This document shows positions 8,778-17,747 of a DNA stretch of 64,000 nucleotides, piece by piece. Below the pieces are notes generated by a model. The model made no database searches and had not been told where the DNA came from. It saw nothing but the letters and a program-made list of their open reading frames with translations. Each line of letters begins with the position of its first letter. Position 1 is the first letter of the stretch. The stretch is from Vibrio hibernica (GTDB lineage Bacteria > Pseudomonadota > Gammaproteobacteria > Enterobacterales > Vibrionaceae), in the NCBI RefSeq assembly GCF_015223435.1, contig NZ_VHKO01000004.1, positions 79,146-143,145 of the forward strand, given 5' to 3'. The translations under genes and the position numbers were made by a program.

Positions 8778-9251
8778 TTATTGTCGGTATTTATGTAAAA
8801 GATCAAACGGAATATGACAATAATCATTAGGATGTAAAGTCAACCGGTCTTGATGATCATCATCACTTTTCACATAATTTGATAGCGGCATGACTTCTAC
8901 CGCAATTTTATCCGCATCACTACGTTGAGCAATGTATTGCTCTACGATCGATAAGATTGCATCATCACAGCTATAAACCCCAGTTCGATATTTTTCACCC
9001 ACATCTTCCCCTTGCTGATTAAGACTATAAGGATCAATAATTTCAAAAAAATAGTCCATCAACTGATACATAGAAACTTGGTTCGGATCAAACTGAACCC
9101 GAACACATTCAGCATAACCGTCGTAGTCCCCTTGTGTATCATGATTCTGCCCATTCGCTCGGCCCGCTTCTGTCATCAACACGCCAGGTAAATGACGCAT
9201 AAACTCCTGCACCCCCCACAAGCAACCACCCGCAAAAAAGATTTCGTTCAT
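8778..9251 (-). CDS. msrA: Peptide methionine (S)-S-oxide reductase
   Basis: A 157-residue MsrA. It repairs oxidised methionine by reducing the S-sulfoxide, using the catalytic Cys10 in GGCLWG. The family usually has GCFWG, so Phe is replaced by Leu here. Further family signatures are the Gly/Asp/Tyr-rich DYDGYAECVRVQFDP and DPYSLNQQGEDVGEKYRTGVY segments. The usual EYHQxY motif appears as DDHQDR. The protein is shorter at the C-terminus than the long MsrA forms, without clear resolving cysteines there. It is transcribed away from yibL and converges on the CsrB-type RNA. The fold and the catalytic Cys are intact, so I expect activity. Confidence 0.88.
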   Translation of the reverse strand: MNEIFFAGGCLWGVQEFMRHLPGVLMTEAGRANGQNHDTQGDYDGYAECVRVQFDPNQVSMYQLMDYFFEIIDPYSLNQQGEDVGEKYRTGVYSCDDAILSIVEQYIAQRSDADKIAVEVMPLSNYVKSDDDHQDRLTLHPNDYCHIPFDLLHKYRQ

Positions 9252-9329
9252 TGTTTTACTCTGATTATTTCATCTATATTTTCTTTATTATAACCGTCAA
9301 AGATCCCATTTAAACCCTCCAAGTAACAA

Positions 9330-9358
9330 TAGGTGAACGCCATCGCTTATGCTACAAT
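9330..9358 (+). promoter_or_regulatory. Possible extended -10 promoter of yibL
   Basis: TGC-TACAAT (9350-9358) is a good extended -10 element. The -35 region around 9330-9335 is poor, as is common when TGn is present. It lies 40 bases before the yibL ATG. Confidence 0.45.
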
Positions 9359-9398
9359 CTGCGCCCTTTGTATTTGTGATAACTTGACTGGTGTATAT

Positions 9399-9755
9399 AT
9401 GAGCCAAAATGATGAAAAACAACAACTAAATAACCGACTCGATAAATGCCGTCATAAGTTAGAAGCGGCACAAAAACGCGCAGATAAAGCGATGATTTTT
9501 CAATTTGAAACTGAAATCAAACAAATCAGCAAAAAGCTAGCGCAGATGAATCACAAAGACAGCTTTGACCTTAATAAAGAGCGTAAAGCATTATTAGCGA
9601 TGCCATTTATTCGTGAGTTGACCAAAGCAGAGCAAGCCGATCAAGGCAGTTTGAAAAAATCAGTGAAAGGTCTCATTATTGTTCACCCTATCACTAAAAT
9701 TGGCAAACAATTGAATTTAGAAGTCATGACGGGCTTTTCTCCAATCGAATTCTAA
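9399..9755 (+). CDS. yibL: YibL-family ribosome-associated protein
   Basis: A 118-residue basic, helical protein of the YibL/DUF2810 type. It has a coiled-coil N-terminal half (NRLDKCRHKLEAAQKRADKAM) and a conserved C-terminal half containing VKGLIIVHPITKIGKQL. E. coli YibL is about 120 residues and is associated with ribosomal particles; its precise role is not settled. A longer open frame starts at 9333, but that extension lies across the promoter, so the ATG at 9399 (MSQNDEK) is chosen, which also matches the family length. It is a single-gene unit ending at a clear terminator. Confidence 0.88.
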   Translation: MSQNDEKQQLNNRLDKCRHKLEAAQKRADKAMIFQFETEIKQISKKLAQMNHKDSFDLNKERKALLAMPFIRELTKAEQADQGSLKKSVKGLIIVHPITKIGKQLNLEVMTGFSPIEF

Positions 9756-9795
9756 TATCTGCATGATCTAATATATCGACATTGAACGCTTTCTT

Positions 9796-9830
9796 AAAAA
9801 GATGATACTTTCCCAAGTTATCATCTTTTT
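9796..9830 (+). terminator. Terminator of yibL
   Basis: AAAAAGATGATA (9796-9807) pairs perfectly with TATCATCTTTTT (9819-9830). Confidence 0.9.
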
Positions 9831-9878
9831 TATTACCTATTTTCTTAGATATTCATCAACTCCAACAAAGTAGACATC

Positions 9879-10589
9879 ATGAATAAAAGCCTTATCGCTA
9901 ACCTCATTTCTTTAATATTGCTTGCTATTGGTTATATTACTCAGCAAACCACCATTTTTTATGCTGGCCTATTTGCATTTTCTGGTGCAATCACCAACTG
10001 GTTAGCGATCCACATGTTATTTGAGAAAATACCCGGTTTATATGGATCTGGTGTTATCCCTGCACGTTTTGAAGAATTTAAAGCGGCGATTAAACACCTA
10101 ATGATGACGGAGTTTTTCGCTCAAGGAAATATTGAGAACTTTGTTCGTAGTGAGATGTCTCAGGGTAAAGGCTTAGCTCTTGAACCTATTATTAAGAAAA
10201 TCGATTTAGCGCCTACTTTTGATTCATTGACTGAAGTTATTGTAAACTCATCATTTGGCACAATGCTGGCAATGTTTGGTGGTCCGGAAGCACTGCAACC
10301 ACTCAAGCAACCATTCATAGAAAAAATGCAGCAATCTATTATTGAACTCAGCCAGAGTGAGCAAATACAGCAAGCCATTCAAGAACAATTGCACAGCCAA
10401 TCAATGCTAGGTGACATTGGCTCTAAAATTGAAAACATAATCGACCAAAGACTTAATGAACTAACACCTAAAATGGTAAAAGAAATGGTACAGACCATGA
10501 TTAAGCAACATTTGGGATGGCTGGTCGTTTGGGGTGGTGTGTTTGGTGGACTTATCGGCGTATTATCGGCATTCGTTAGTTATTTATAA
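9879..10589 (+). CDS. DUF445-family membrane protein
   Basis: A 236-residue protein with membrane segments at both ends (about residues 5-35 and 213-233). Between them is a soluble helical domain rich in Gln and Glu. The early FSGAITNWLAIHMLFEKIPGLYGSGVIPARFEEFK stretch is the DUF445/YheB signature. The biochemical role of the family is unknown. It precedes the RDD-family gene by 24 bases, and both end before a shared terminator, so they are probably an operon. The length is shorter than that of the large DUF445 proteins but the ends look complete. Confidence 0.85.
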   Translation: MNKSLIANLISLILLAIGYITQQTTIFYAGLFAFSGAITNWLAIHMLFEKIPGLYGSGVIPARFEEFKAAIKHLMMTEFFAQGNIENFVRSEMSQGKGLALEPIIKKIDLAPTFDSLTEVIVNSSFGTMLAMFGGPEALQPLKQPFIEKMQQSIIELSQSEQIQQAIQEQLHSQSMLGDIGSKIENIIDQRLNELTPKMVKEMVQTMIKQHLGWLVVWGGVFGGLIGVLSAFVSYL

Positions 10590-10613
10590 TCTATTTAGAA
10601 TTTAGGGATCAAC

Positions 10614-11141
10614 ATGGTTAATTTTAACAACCCACTCGGAACACCTATTGAGTATGAATATGTCGGTTTTTGGGCTCGCGTTGGAGCCAGCCTCGTCGAT
10701 ACGGTTCTTTATTCTTGCCTATTACTTTTATTACCTCTTGGCAGTATGTTCAATAATGTTGAAAGTTACTCGGTCGAAAATGACATGGGAAGCTTTCACT
10801 CTTTTAGTACCTCGTGGTCAAATATCTTACCTCAAGGTTCATTATGGAGTTATTTACCTCTGCTGATCATTACCGTTTTATTTTGGCGTTACCGCTCAGC
10901 CACACCGGGAAAAATGTTGATCAAAGCAAAAGTAGTTGATGCAAAGACAGGTTTACCACTAACGACCCCACAATCGATTATTCGTTATTTAGGGTATTTT
11001 GTTTCTACATTCTTGTTCTTTTTAGGTTTCATATGGGTAGCATTTGATAGTAAAAAACAAGGCTTTCACGACAAGCTCGCGGGCAGTGTTGTGATTAGAC
11101 CTAAAAGCAATACCTTTCAACCAGATTGGACGAATAAATAG
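10614..11141 (+). CDS. RDD-family membrane protein
   Basis: A 175-residue protein with three to four membrane segments and the RDD signature. It starts with GFWARVGASLVDTVL, continues with YRSATPGKMLIKAKVVDAKTG, and closes with DSKKQGFHDKLAGSVVI. RDD proteins are poorly defined; some are linked to ion transport or membrane organisation. The ribosome site is AGGGAT. The gene follows the DUF445 gene closely and its transcript ends at the strong hairpin at 11165. Confidence 0.88.
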   Translation: MVNFNNPLGTPIEYEYVGFWARVGASLVDTVLYSCLLLLLPLGSMFNNVESYSVENDMGSFHSFSTSWSNILPQGSLWSYLPLLIITVLFWRYRSATPGKMLIKAKVVDAKTGLPLTTPQSIIRYLGYFVSTFLFFLGFIWVAFDSKKQGFHDKLAGSVVIRPKSNTFQPDWTNK

Positions 11142-11164
11142 ATTCACAATATCTAGTAAACAAT

Positions 11165-11212
11165 AAGGCCGAACAGAAACTATTATCTGTTCGGCCTTGT
11201 TATTTTTAGCCC
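11165..11212 (+). terminator. Terminator of the DUF445-RDD operon
   Basis: A perfect 13-bp stem (11165-11177 with 11186-11198, containing GGCCGAACAG), followed by a TTGTTATTTTTA tract. The converging MFS gene ends just beyond it. Confidence 0.92.
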
Positions 11213-11240
11213 GCCACTAAGTCTTGATTACTAGTAAAGA

Positions 11241-12518
11241 CTAATCAGATTTCTTTCCCCATCGAAACAGGCATACTTCATTATTAATACTTGGTTTAGA
11301 TGGAACATTAAAAGCGAGCAATAATGAAACTGCTGCCATTGCTGCTCCGATATAAAATACTGCCGCGGGAGACTGGAGCCACAGTAAACCAAAACTAACT
11401 GGAATAATGACCGCTGCAATATGATTAATGGTAAATGATACGCCCGCCGTTGATGCCATATCTTTTGGATCCGCTATCTTTTGAAAGTATGTTTTTACCG
11501 CTAATGCTAAAGCAAAGAATAAATGATCAATAACATACAAACCGGCCGCTAAATGAGCATTATGAACCAACGCATAGCCAACAAAGACTAAGATCAAGCC
11601 AATATATTCAAAGATCAACGCTTTACGCTCACCGACCACACCAATAAAGCGGCCAATTTTTTTAGCGAACAAGAAATTAAATACATAGTTGACTAAAAAT
11701 AATAACGTAATATCGGCAGCGGAATAGTGAAATTTCTCAACCATCAAAAAGCCCGCAAATACGGTAAAAATCTGACGACGCGCGCCACTCATAAACGTTA
11801 GGGCGTAATATAACCAATAACGTTTGCGTAATACTAAGTTCTTATTTTGAATGGTTGTCGATTCAAATTGAGGAAAAGCAAGCGCCATAAATACAGTCAC
11901 TGCCAATGCCACGCTGCCAGTGATCAAATAGATATGCCAGTAATCTAATTTGAAGATTTCTAGCATGCTCCACAATGCGCCATAAGTAAGCAATGAAGCT
12001 AACGCACCAACGGCAATTAATTTGCCTAAAAATTCTGGTGCTTCTTCTTTTGATAGCCATTGTAGAGACAAAGACTGCTTTAAGGTTTCAAAGTAATGAA
12101 AACCAGTAGACATCAATAATGTCGTAAGCAATAAACCCAATACAGATGGGAAAAACCCCGTAATAGCAACGCCAACAGAAAGCATCGCTAATGCCACGAT
12201 CATAAACTTCTGTTCACGAATAAATAGCAGCACAAAGACAACCGTAAACGCTAAGAAACCCGGGATTTCACGTACACTTTGCAACAAACCAATATCGGCA
12301 CCAGTGAACGCGGCTTTTTCAATGACAAAGTTATTCAGCAGTGCTTGCCAGCTAGCAAAAGCAATCGGAACGACAATCGAAACCAATAACAAAAAAGTTT
12401 GCGGGTTTTGCCAGCTATATTTATGTTTTATATCGGTGCGATGCTGTAATCCTTCATCTGACGTTGGCTCTGATTCTAAAGATTGGGATGTTAAAGGCGG
12501 GGTCGTTAAATTTTTCAT
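11241..12518 (-). CDS. Major facilitator superfamily transporter
   Basis: A 425-residue inner-membrane carrier with about twelve membrane segments. A soluble, Ser/Thr-rich N-terminal lead of roughly 35 residues precedes the first helix (TFLLLVSIVVPIAFASW). The frame runs to a TTG at 12524, but the ATG at 12518 with GGATTG ahead is the better start. Motif A of MFS carriers is degenerate here, and no substrate signature is visible. It lies downstream of the cell-wall endopeptidase gene on the same strand, but the hairpin at 12541 separates the two. Transport substrate unknown. Confidence 0.85.
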   Translation of the reverse strand: MKNLTTPPLTSQSLESEPTSDEGLQHRTDIKHKYSWQNPQTFLLLVSIVVPIAFASWQALLNNFVIEKAAFTGADIGLLQSVREIPGFLAFTVVFVLLFIREQKFMIVALAMLSVGVAITGFFPSVLGLLLTTLLMSTGFHYFETLKQSLSLQWLSKEEAPEFLGKLIAVGALASLLTYGALWSMLEIFKLDYWHIYLITGSVALAVTVFMALAFPQFESTTIQNKNLVLRKRYWLYYALTFMSGARRQIFTVFAGFLMVEKFHYSAADITLLFLVNYVFNFLFAKKIGRFIGVVGERKALIFEYIGLILVFVGYALVHNAHLAAGLYVIDHLFFALALAVKTYFQKIADPKDMASTAGVSFTINHIAAVIIPVSFGLLWLQSPAAVFYIGAAMAAVSLLLAFNVPSKPSINNEVCLFRWGKKSD

Positions 12519-12532
12519 TTTCAATCCATTTA

Positions 12533-12569
12533 AAATGAAAAAGGCAAGTGAGATTCATTCACTTGCCTT
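12533..12569 (-). terminator. Terminator of the M23 endopeptidase gene
   Basis: AAGGCAAGTGA (12541-12551) pairs with TCACTTGCCTT (12559-12569). Read on the minus strand it is followed by TTTTCATTTT. Confidence 0.8.
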
Positions 12570-12580
12570 ATGTTTATGAC

Positions 12581-13906
12581 TTAACTCGACTGGTTTTCGG
12601 CCGACTTATCTTCCTGTTTTGCTATCTCTTTTGCTTGCTTAAATTCTTCATCTATTTGTTTTACATTGGCATTAAACGCGGCTTTATCTTTCTTAGAAAT
12701 CGATGTTGCCATCGGGATTTTTGCCGTTAAAAAATTCACCGGGTGATTGCGAATAATGAACTCATAATGCAAATGAGGACCAGTTACCCGCCCTGTTGCG
12801 CCCGATTTAGCAATCAATTGTCCACGATGCACGACCTGCCCTTTACGCACTAATATTTTGCTCAGGTGTAAATAACGAGTCGAATAGGTTGCCCCATGTT
12901 GGATAGATACATATTTACCAGCATAGGGATGATTGGTGGTCATAGTCACAATACCATCCCCCGTCGCAAATACATCAGTGCCACTAGGTGATGCTATATC
13001 GGTACCATTATGCGGTGCTAAACGATGCGTGACTGGATGCAAACGGTGGGCATCAAACGGCGAACTAATACGATAATGTATTTTAGTCGGCCAGCGTAAA
13101 AATGCACGCTGTAAGCTATCACCATGGCTATCGTAATATTGACCATCTGTATGTAAATACGCACTGATCACACTGCCACGATTATAAATTCGAATCGCAT
13201 CAATTTCTCGACTACCGCTGGCAACCCCATCAATAAACTGACGTTTTTGCAAAATTTCAAACTTATCTCCAGCGCGTAAATCACGTCCAAAGTTAAGTTT
13301 ATCTTTTAAGATTTGAGTGATATTGGCAATTTCTCGACCTGACACACCAACTTGATAGACTGAAGTTGAAAAACTGCCTTGAATCTCACCCACTAATGGG
13401 TATGTCTTCCACTCACCATCAAGGATAACTTCATCAAAGGTATAACTCGCATCATCATTACGAGTAAACACCACTTTATTGGCAATAGTGAATTCCACTT
13501 CTAGTTTAGTGAGATGCTTTTGATCTTCATCCATCCAAATTTTTAATGTATTACCCGGTCGTAATGTATCTAACGTGAGGTGGTTTTGGTCGGTATCCAT
13601 AACGCTAAGCATGTCACCATAGGGCACACCTAAACGAACAAAAATACTGCTTAAATTATCCCCACTTTGAATTTGATAAGAGAATAAAGGCGCATTTTCT
13701 AGTGGTCTAATCGGCTTGGTTTTAGCCACCGCTTCCTGCTCTTTGGCTAACACTTTCTCCATATCCATATCCACTGATTTTCGTCCATCACTGGTTCCCG
13801 AAAAAATGGCATATAAGAACCAAAGGAAAACTAAACCGATGATAATTTGAATCATACGGGGAAATAAAGGATGTTGACGTAATTGTGATAATCGTAGTTT
13901 AGGCAT
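12581..13906 (-). CDS. M23 peptidoglycan DD-endopeptidase, ShyA/MepM type
   Basis: A 441-residue envelope protein with one N-terminal membrane anchor (residues 17-36), a LysM/OapA-like region (about 74-125, FSYQIQSGDNLSSIFVRLGV) and a C-terminal M23 domain. The zinc ligands are His299 and Asp303 in HNGTD, and His380 in HLH (378-380). Such enzymes cut the D-Ala-meso-DAP cross-links of peptidoglycan so the wall can expand. The domain order and length match V. cholerae ShyA and E. coli MepM. A charged Lys/Glu/Gln-rich tail follows the catalytic domain. It is transcribed alone with a terminator after it. Confidence 0.93.
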   Translation of the reverse strand: MPKLRLSQLRQHPLFPRMIQIIIGLVFLWFLYAIFSGTSDGRKSVDMDMEKVLAKEQEAVAKTKPIRPLENAPLFSYQIQSGDNLSSIFVRLGVPYGDMLSVMDTDQNHLTLDTLRPGNTLKIWMDEDQKHLTKLEVEFTIANKVVFTRNDDASYTFDEVILDGEWKTYPLVGEIQGSFSTSVYQVGVSGREIANITQILKDKLNFGRDLRAGDKFEILQKRQFIDGVASGSREIDAIRIYNRGSVISAYLHTDGQYYDSHGDSLQRAFLRWPTKIHYRISSPFDAHRLHPVTHRLAPHNGTDIASPSGTDVFATGDGIVTMTTNHPYAGKYVSIQHGATYSTRYLHLSKILVRKGQVVHRGQLIAKSGATGRVTGPHLHYEFIIRNHPVNFLTAKIPMATSISKKDKAAFNANVKQIDEEFKQAKEIAKQEDKSAENQSS

Positions 13907-14120
13907 AATATAAGTGTTTATAATTCATTACCTTAGTAGTAAAACAAGGCAGAGAATGGAAAAAAATTTGGCAGAAACAAGCCTGTAAAATACGCATGAA
14001 TTCACCAAGAGTGACCAACTAAGACAACTTAGGTCAAAAGAGTTCAAAAACGCAGGCGGAAATGTAACTTAATTTCACAAAAAAAGCGAACGCATTCACT
14101 CTCATCGGGTAACCCATAAA

Positions 14121-14160
14121 GCAATAAAAAACCATCGTTAAAGCTCAAATTAACGACGGT
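14121..14160 (-). terminator. Terminator of the MOSC/ferredoxin gene
   Basis: The arms 14131-14141 and 14150-14160 pair with one mismatch and contain TCGTTAA/TTAACGA. On the minus strand TTTTTTATTG follows. The rest of the 13907-14120 gap shows no gene. Confidence 0.8.
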
Positions 14161-14184
14161 TGATTATTGGCAATAACGAATAAA

Positions 14185-15393
14185 CTAACTGACTAATTCG
14201 ACATCTGACTTAGGAACGCAGCAACACGCAAGCACTTTACCTTCATCGATTTCACCTGGAAATAAAGCCGGCATATCAGGCTGATCGACCTTGCCCGACT
14301 CTAATGTCATTTTACAGGTTCCACAAAAACCAGAACGACAACTATTGGCGATCGCAAACCCTGCTTTTTCGGCTTGTTCTAATAAGGTTGATTGGTTATC
14401 ACCTTCAAATAAATTACCATCGATGCTAATCATAATGGTTTTTACAGGCTCAACTTCTACCACATCCTCACTGGTGTCTTGGTAGAACTGTTTTTCTTTG
14501 GTTTCGAGCACTTCCACCACATCACCCGCACGGATCATACCTTCATTTTTAGCGATCACATTTTGGCCAAAATAAATACCCCCCTCTTCATCAGCACGGA
14601 AAGTAGATAACGTTTTAAGGGGCTCATTTTGTTCGCTGCGCATCGCCGTTTTAGGGTTAACCGTGGTCAGTACGCAACGCATACAAGATTTCACGATTTC
14701 AAATTCAACTTCACCAATACGAATACGTTTCCATCCATCTTCAGCAAAAGCTTTCGTATCGGACACCACAATATTAGGTCTAAATTGAGCCATGCTGTGT
14801 TGCACAGTGCTTCCTTTATCTAGACAACGTTGGTTTAATTCATCAAGAGAGGCTTGGCTTATCAATAACAATGGGTAACCATCAGCAAAGCTCACATTGG
14901 TTTGAATTTTTTCTCGCTGACGGTTCGATTGCTCACCCGTAAACAATAACTGTACTTTTTTACCAATAATAAAACTAAACCATTGATTGGCTTCTTCTGA
15001 CGTTGCATAAGCTTGAAACTCATCGCCCCATACTTGACACGTCACCTCTGCCATTGAGCAATCGGTAAATTTCACATGCAATGGTTTTGCTTCTGGGTAG
15101 GTTAATACTAAACCATTGGATTGCAGAGCCGATTTTACCCGCACCATTTGATTGTTTTCACGAGCGGTGATCATCCTGCCATTCATATCGGCCACCATAA
15201 AACGACGATCAAAGCTTAAACCTTGTTTTTCAACCCAAGATGACGACAGTTCAATCCCTGTAATCGATTTTACTGGATAAACATTAATTTGAGAGAGTAA
15301 AGCGGGAGTATATTCATCTAGGCCATCCTTATCATCAAAACCAAGTGTCGCTTCAATCTTAGCGAGTTTTCTTTCCAATTCAGCCTTGCTCAT
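14185..15393 (-). CDS. ycbX: YcbX-type MOSC protein with C-terminal 2Fe-2S ferredoxin
   Basis: A 402-residue protein with three parts. An N-terminal MOSC_N beta-barrel begins with LLSQINVYPVKSITG, a MOSC domain contains the molybdenum-binding Cys in VKSCMRCVLTTVNP, and a plant-type 2Fe-2S ferredoxin domain carries Cys352, Cys357, Cys360 and Cys390. E. coli YcbX has this layout and reduces N-hydroxylated bases with electrons from CysJ or a similar reductase. The frame starts at a GTG (15399), but TTGGAG precedes the ATG at 15393, which I choose. The gene is divergent from pyrC. All iron-sulfur ligands are present, so it should be functional. Confidence 0.9.
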   Translation of the reverse strand: MSKAELERKLAKIEATLGFDDKDGLDEYTPALLSQINVYPVKSITGIELSSSWVEKQGLSFDRRFMVADMNGRMITARENNQMVRVKSALQSNGLVLTYPEAKPLHVKFTDCSMAEVTCQVWGDEFQAYATSEEANQWFSFIIGKKVQLLFTGEQSNRQREKIQTNVSFADGYPLLLISQASLDELNQRCLDKGSTVQHSMAQFRPNIVVSDTKAFAEDGWKRIRIGEVEFEIVKSCMRCVLTTVNPKTAMRSEQNEPLKTLSTFRADEEGGIYFGQNVIAKNEGMIRAGDVVEVLETKEKQFYQDTSEDVVEVEPVKTIMISIDGNLFEGDNQSTLLEQAEKAGFAIANSCRSGFCGTCKMTLESGKVDQPDMPALFPGEIDEGKVLACCCVPKSDVELVS

Positions 15394-15457
15394 TTCCACT
15401 CCAATTCCTTTTTATGCTATTGATAGAATGTTATCAGAAATCTCAATAAAAGATCAG

Positions 15458-15511
15458 GTGAAAATCAGAGCTATTTCCTCTATTATTCGCACCAAACGAA
15501 AGCGTTTGCGT
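15458..15511 (+). promoter_or_regulatory. pyrC promoter with PurR-like operator
   Basis: ACGAAAGCGTTTGCGT (15496-15511) matches 14 of 16 positions of the PurR palindrome ACGCAAACGTTTGCGT. Just upstream a TATTAT -10 (15481-15486) and a weak GTGAAA -35 (15458-15463), 17 bases apart, place the start of transcription near 15493, so the operator would sit over the start site. E. coli pyrC is also a PurR target. Confidence 0.6.
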
Positions 15512-15571
15512 ACGACTTTACCCATAAGCATTTAGCATCAGAAATTAGCTCATAAATAAAGGTAGAAATTC

Positions 15572-16603
15572 ATGACAACTCTAACCATTACCCGTCCTGA
15601 CGATTGGCATGTTCATTTACGCGATGGAGATGCACTAGCCAATACCGTAAAAGATATCAGCCGTTACAATGGTCGAGCGTTGATCATGCCCAATACGATT
15701 CCACCTGTGACCAATTTAGATATGGCACTTGAATATCGCGAACGCATTATGGCGCATAACTATAGTCATCATTCATTTGAACCATTAATGGCGCTGTATT
15801 TAACCGATAATACTACCGCTGAGGATGTTCGCACCGCACACGCTTCTGGCAAAGTAGTTGCTTGTAAACTCTACCCTGCTGGCGCGACCACCAATTCTGA
15901 CTCTGGTGTTACCTCAGCGCAGAAAATATATCCTGTCTTAGAAGCAATGGCTGAAATTGGCATGTTATTACTTATCCATGGTGAAGTGACGGCTCACGAT
16001 GTGGATATTTTTGATCGTGAAGAAATATTCTTAAGTACCGTTCTTGCACCAATCGTTAATGATTTTCCACATTTAAAAATCGTGTTAGAGCACATTACCA
16101 CCAGCAACGCCGTTGAGTTTGTTAAAAATGCGGGCGATAACGTGGCAGCCACCATTACTGCGCACCACTTATTATTCAACCGTAATCACATGCTCGTGGG
16201 CGGTATCCGTCCTCACTTTTATTGCTTACCAATTTTGAAGCGTGGTTCTCATCAACAAGCATTAATAGAAGCTGCCACCAGCGGCAATAAGAAATTCTTC
16301 ATCGGTACCGACTCTGCCCCTCACGCTCAGGGCAAAAAAGAAACCGCTTGTGGTTGTGCTGGATCCTATACCGCGCATGCTTCAATTGAACTTTACGCTG
16401 AAGTATTTGATAAAGAGGGCAAGATTGAGAATCTAGAAGCGTTTGCTAGCCATAATGGCCCTGATTTCTATAATATCGCGCGTAATAGCGACACCATCAC
16501 GATTGAAAAATCATCATGGTCTGTTCCTGCAACGATGCCTTTTGGCGACGATGTTGTCGTGCCAATTAGAGCCAATGAACAGATTGAATGGTTGGTAAAA
16601 TAA
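15572..16603 (+). CDS. pyrC: Dihydroorotase
   Basis: A 343-residue amidohydrolase that cyclises carbamoyl aspartate to dihydroorotate in pyrimidine synthesis. Zinc ligands His13 and His15 lie in HVHLRDG. Lys99 in [11 protein letters not shown] is the carbamylated bridging lysine, later His ligands lie in LIHGEV and LEHIT, and the catalytic Asp is in IGTDSAPH. Length and motifs match the E. coli class. AAGGTAG gives the ribosome site. The PurR-like box upstream suggests purine-responsive repression. It is a single-gene unit with a terminator at 16646. Confidence 0.97.
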   Translation: MTTLTITRPDDWHVHLRDGDALANTVKDISRYNGRALIMPNTIPPVTNLDMALEYRERIMAHNYSHHSFEPLMALYLTDNTTAEDVRTAHASGKVVACKLYPAGATTNSDSGVTSAQKIYPVLEAMAEIGMLLLIHGEVTAHDVDIFDREEIFLSTVLAPIVNDFPHLKIVLEHITTSNAVEFVKNAGDNVAATITAHHLLFNRNHMLVGGIRPHFYCLPILKRGSHQQALIEAATSGNKKFFIGTDSAPHAQGKKETACGCAGSYTAHASIELYAEVFDKEGKIENLEAFASHNGPDFYNIARNSDTITIEKSSWSVPATMPFGDDVVVPIRANEQIEWLVK

Positions 16604-16645
16604 AAGCGATTAGGTGATGTTTTATCATTAACAGAATATTGATAT

Positions 16646-16690
16646 AAAAAGCTCGTGTATTGGGATCAATCCATACCCGAGCTTTTTATT
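16646..16690 (+). terminator. Terminator of pyrC, probably bidirectional
   Basis: AAAAAGCTCG and CGAGCTTTTT form the base of a long stem, and GTATTGG/CCATAC pairs extend it towards the loop. The minus-strand LysR gene converges on it. Confidence 0.85.
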
Positions 16691-16758
16691 TATCATCATA
16701 GGTAAAATCAGCGTTGATTTAGTGAGTATTAATTAAACGATAAGATCCGATAAGGTTT

Positions 16759-17655
16759 TTATTTCATTTCATCAAAACGCGTAACCACATACTCAACAAA
16801 TAACCGCACTCGCATTGGTAAGTTATCTCGATCACGGTACAGCATAAATAGCGTTCTCACCTTACTGCGCCATTCTGGTAAGACTCGACTCAGTTCATTA
16901 TTTGCTATCATTGGATGCGCAAAATAATCTGGAATATAGCCGATACCTAGACCTTTTTTGACGCCATGAGTCAACATTTGAATTTCATCTACTTCTAATC
17001 GGATACCGTGAGTAGCTTGAAAATCATATTCTTGCTGAGTGGCTACATTGACTAACTGCCAAATAGACATCGGATGGCAAATGATCACCGGTTTACCGCA
17101 CAAATCCGTCGGATGCGTTATTGCGTTGGTGCCATAGTTGGGACATGCGCACAAAATAAAATGGATATCCTTTAATGGCCGAGCAATCCAATTGTCCACA
17201 ACAGGATTCCCCACTCTAAAAACCACATCCATCCCTTCTTGTTCAATATCAATTAAAATATTAGAAAAATGTAAATCCAATTGAATATCAGGATATTCCA
17301 ATAAAAAATCATAAAAAATCTCACGTAAGAACTGAGAGCCAGCATTGATTGGGGCGCTAATCCGAACCTTACCTTTGGGCTGATATTTCTCACTGTGTAG
17401 ATCTTCACCAATATCACTCAGTTCATCGAATAAATCATGGGCTCTCTGGAAATACAGCTCTCCTGTATGCGTAAGTGATACTCGATGTGCATCTCGGTTT
17501 AATAGCCTAAGTTGTAAGTCCTGCTCTAATTGACGAATACGGCGGCTCAAAGTAGAAAGTGGCATGGATAAACTTTCTGCCGCGGCTTTAAAGCTTTTTA
17601 AACGTGCTACAGTACAAAAATAATGTAGGTCATCAAGTGAATAGTTAGATTTCAT
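16759..17655 (-). CDS. LysR-family transcriptional regulator
   Basis: A 298-residue regulator. The N-terminal winged helix-turn-helix (about residues 5-64) contains FKAAAESLSMPLSTLSRRIRQLEQDL and LTHTGELYF, and the substrate-binding domain starts near residue 92 with GKVRISAPIN. The gene stands back to back with an EamA exporter gene across 92 bases, the usual layout for a LysR protein controlling its neighbour. The inducer is unknown. No frame damage is seen. The regulated promoter should lie in 17656-17747. Confidence 0.93.
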   Translation of the reverse strand: MKSNYSLDDLHYFCTVARLKSFKAAAESLSMPLSTLSRRIRQLEQDLQLRLLNRDAHRVSLTHTGELYFQRAHDLFDELSDIGEDLHSEKYQPKGKVRISAPINAGSQFLREIFYDFLLEYPDIQLDLHFSNILIDIEQEGMDVVFRVGNPVVDNWIARPLKDIHFILCACPNYGTNAITHPTDLCGKPVIICHPMSIWQLVNVATQQEYDFQATHGIRLEVDEIQMLTHGVKKGLGIGYIPDYFAHPMIANNELSRVLPEWRSKVRTLFMLYRDRDNLPMRVRLFVEYVVTRFDEMK

Positions 17656-17747
17656 ATATAGGATTTACCATCTTATTTTTGCCTGTTTATCTAATTATTG
17701 AAACTAATACACTAGTGACACGTTTTTAACAAGTAAGATGGAATAAT

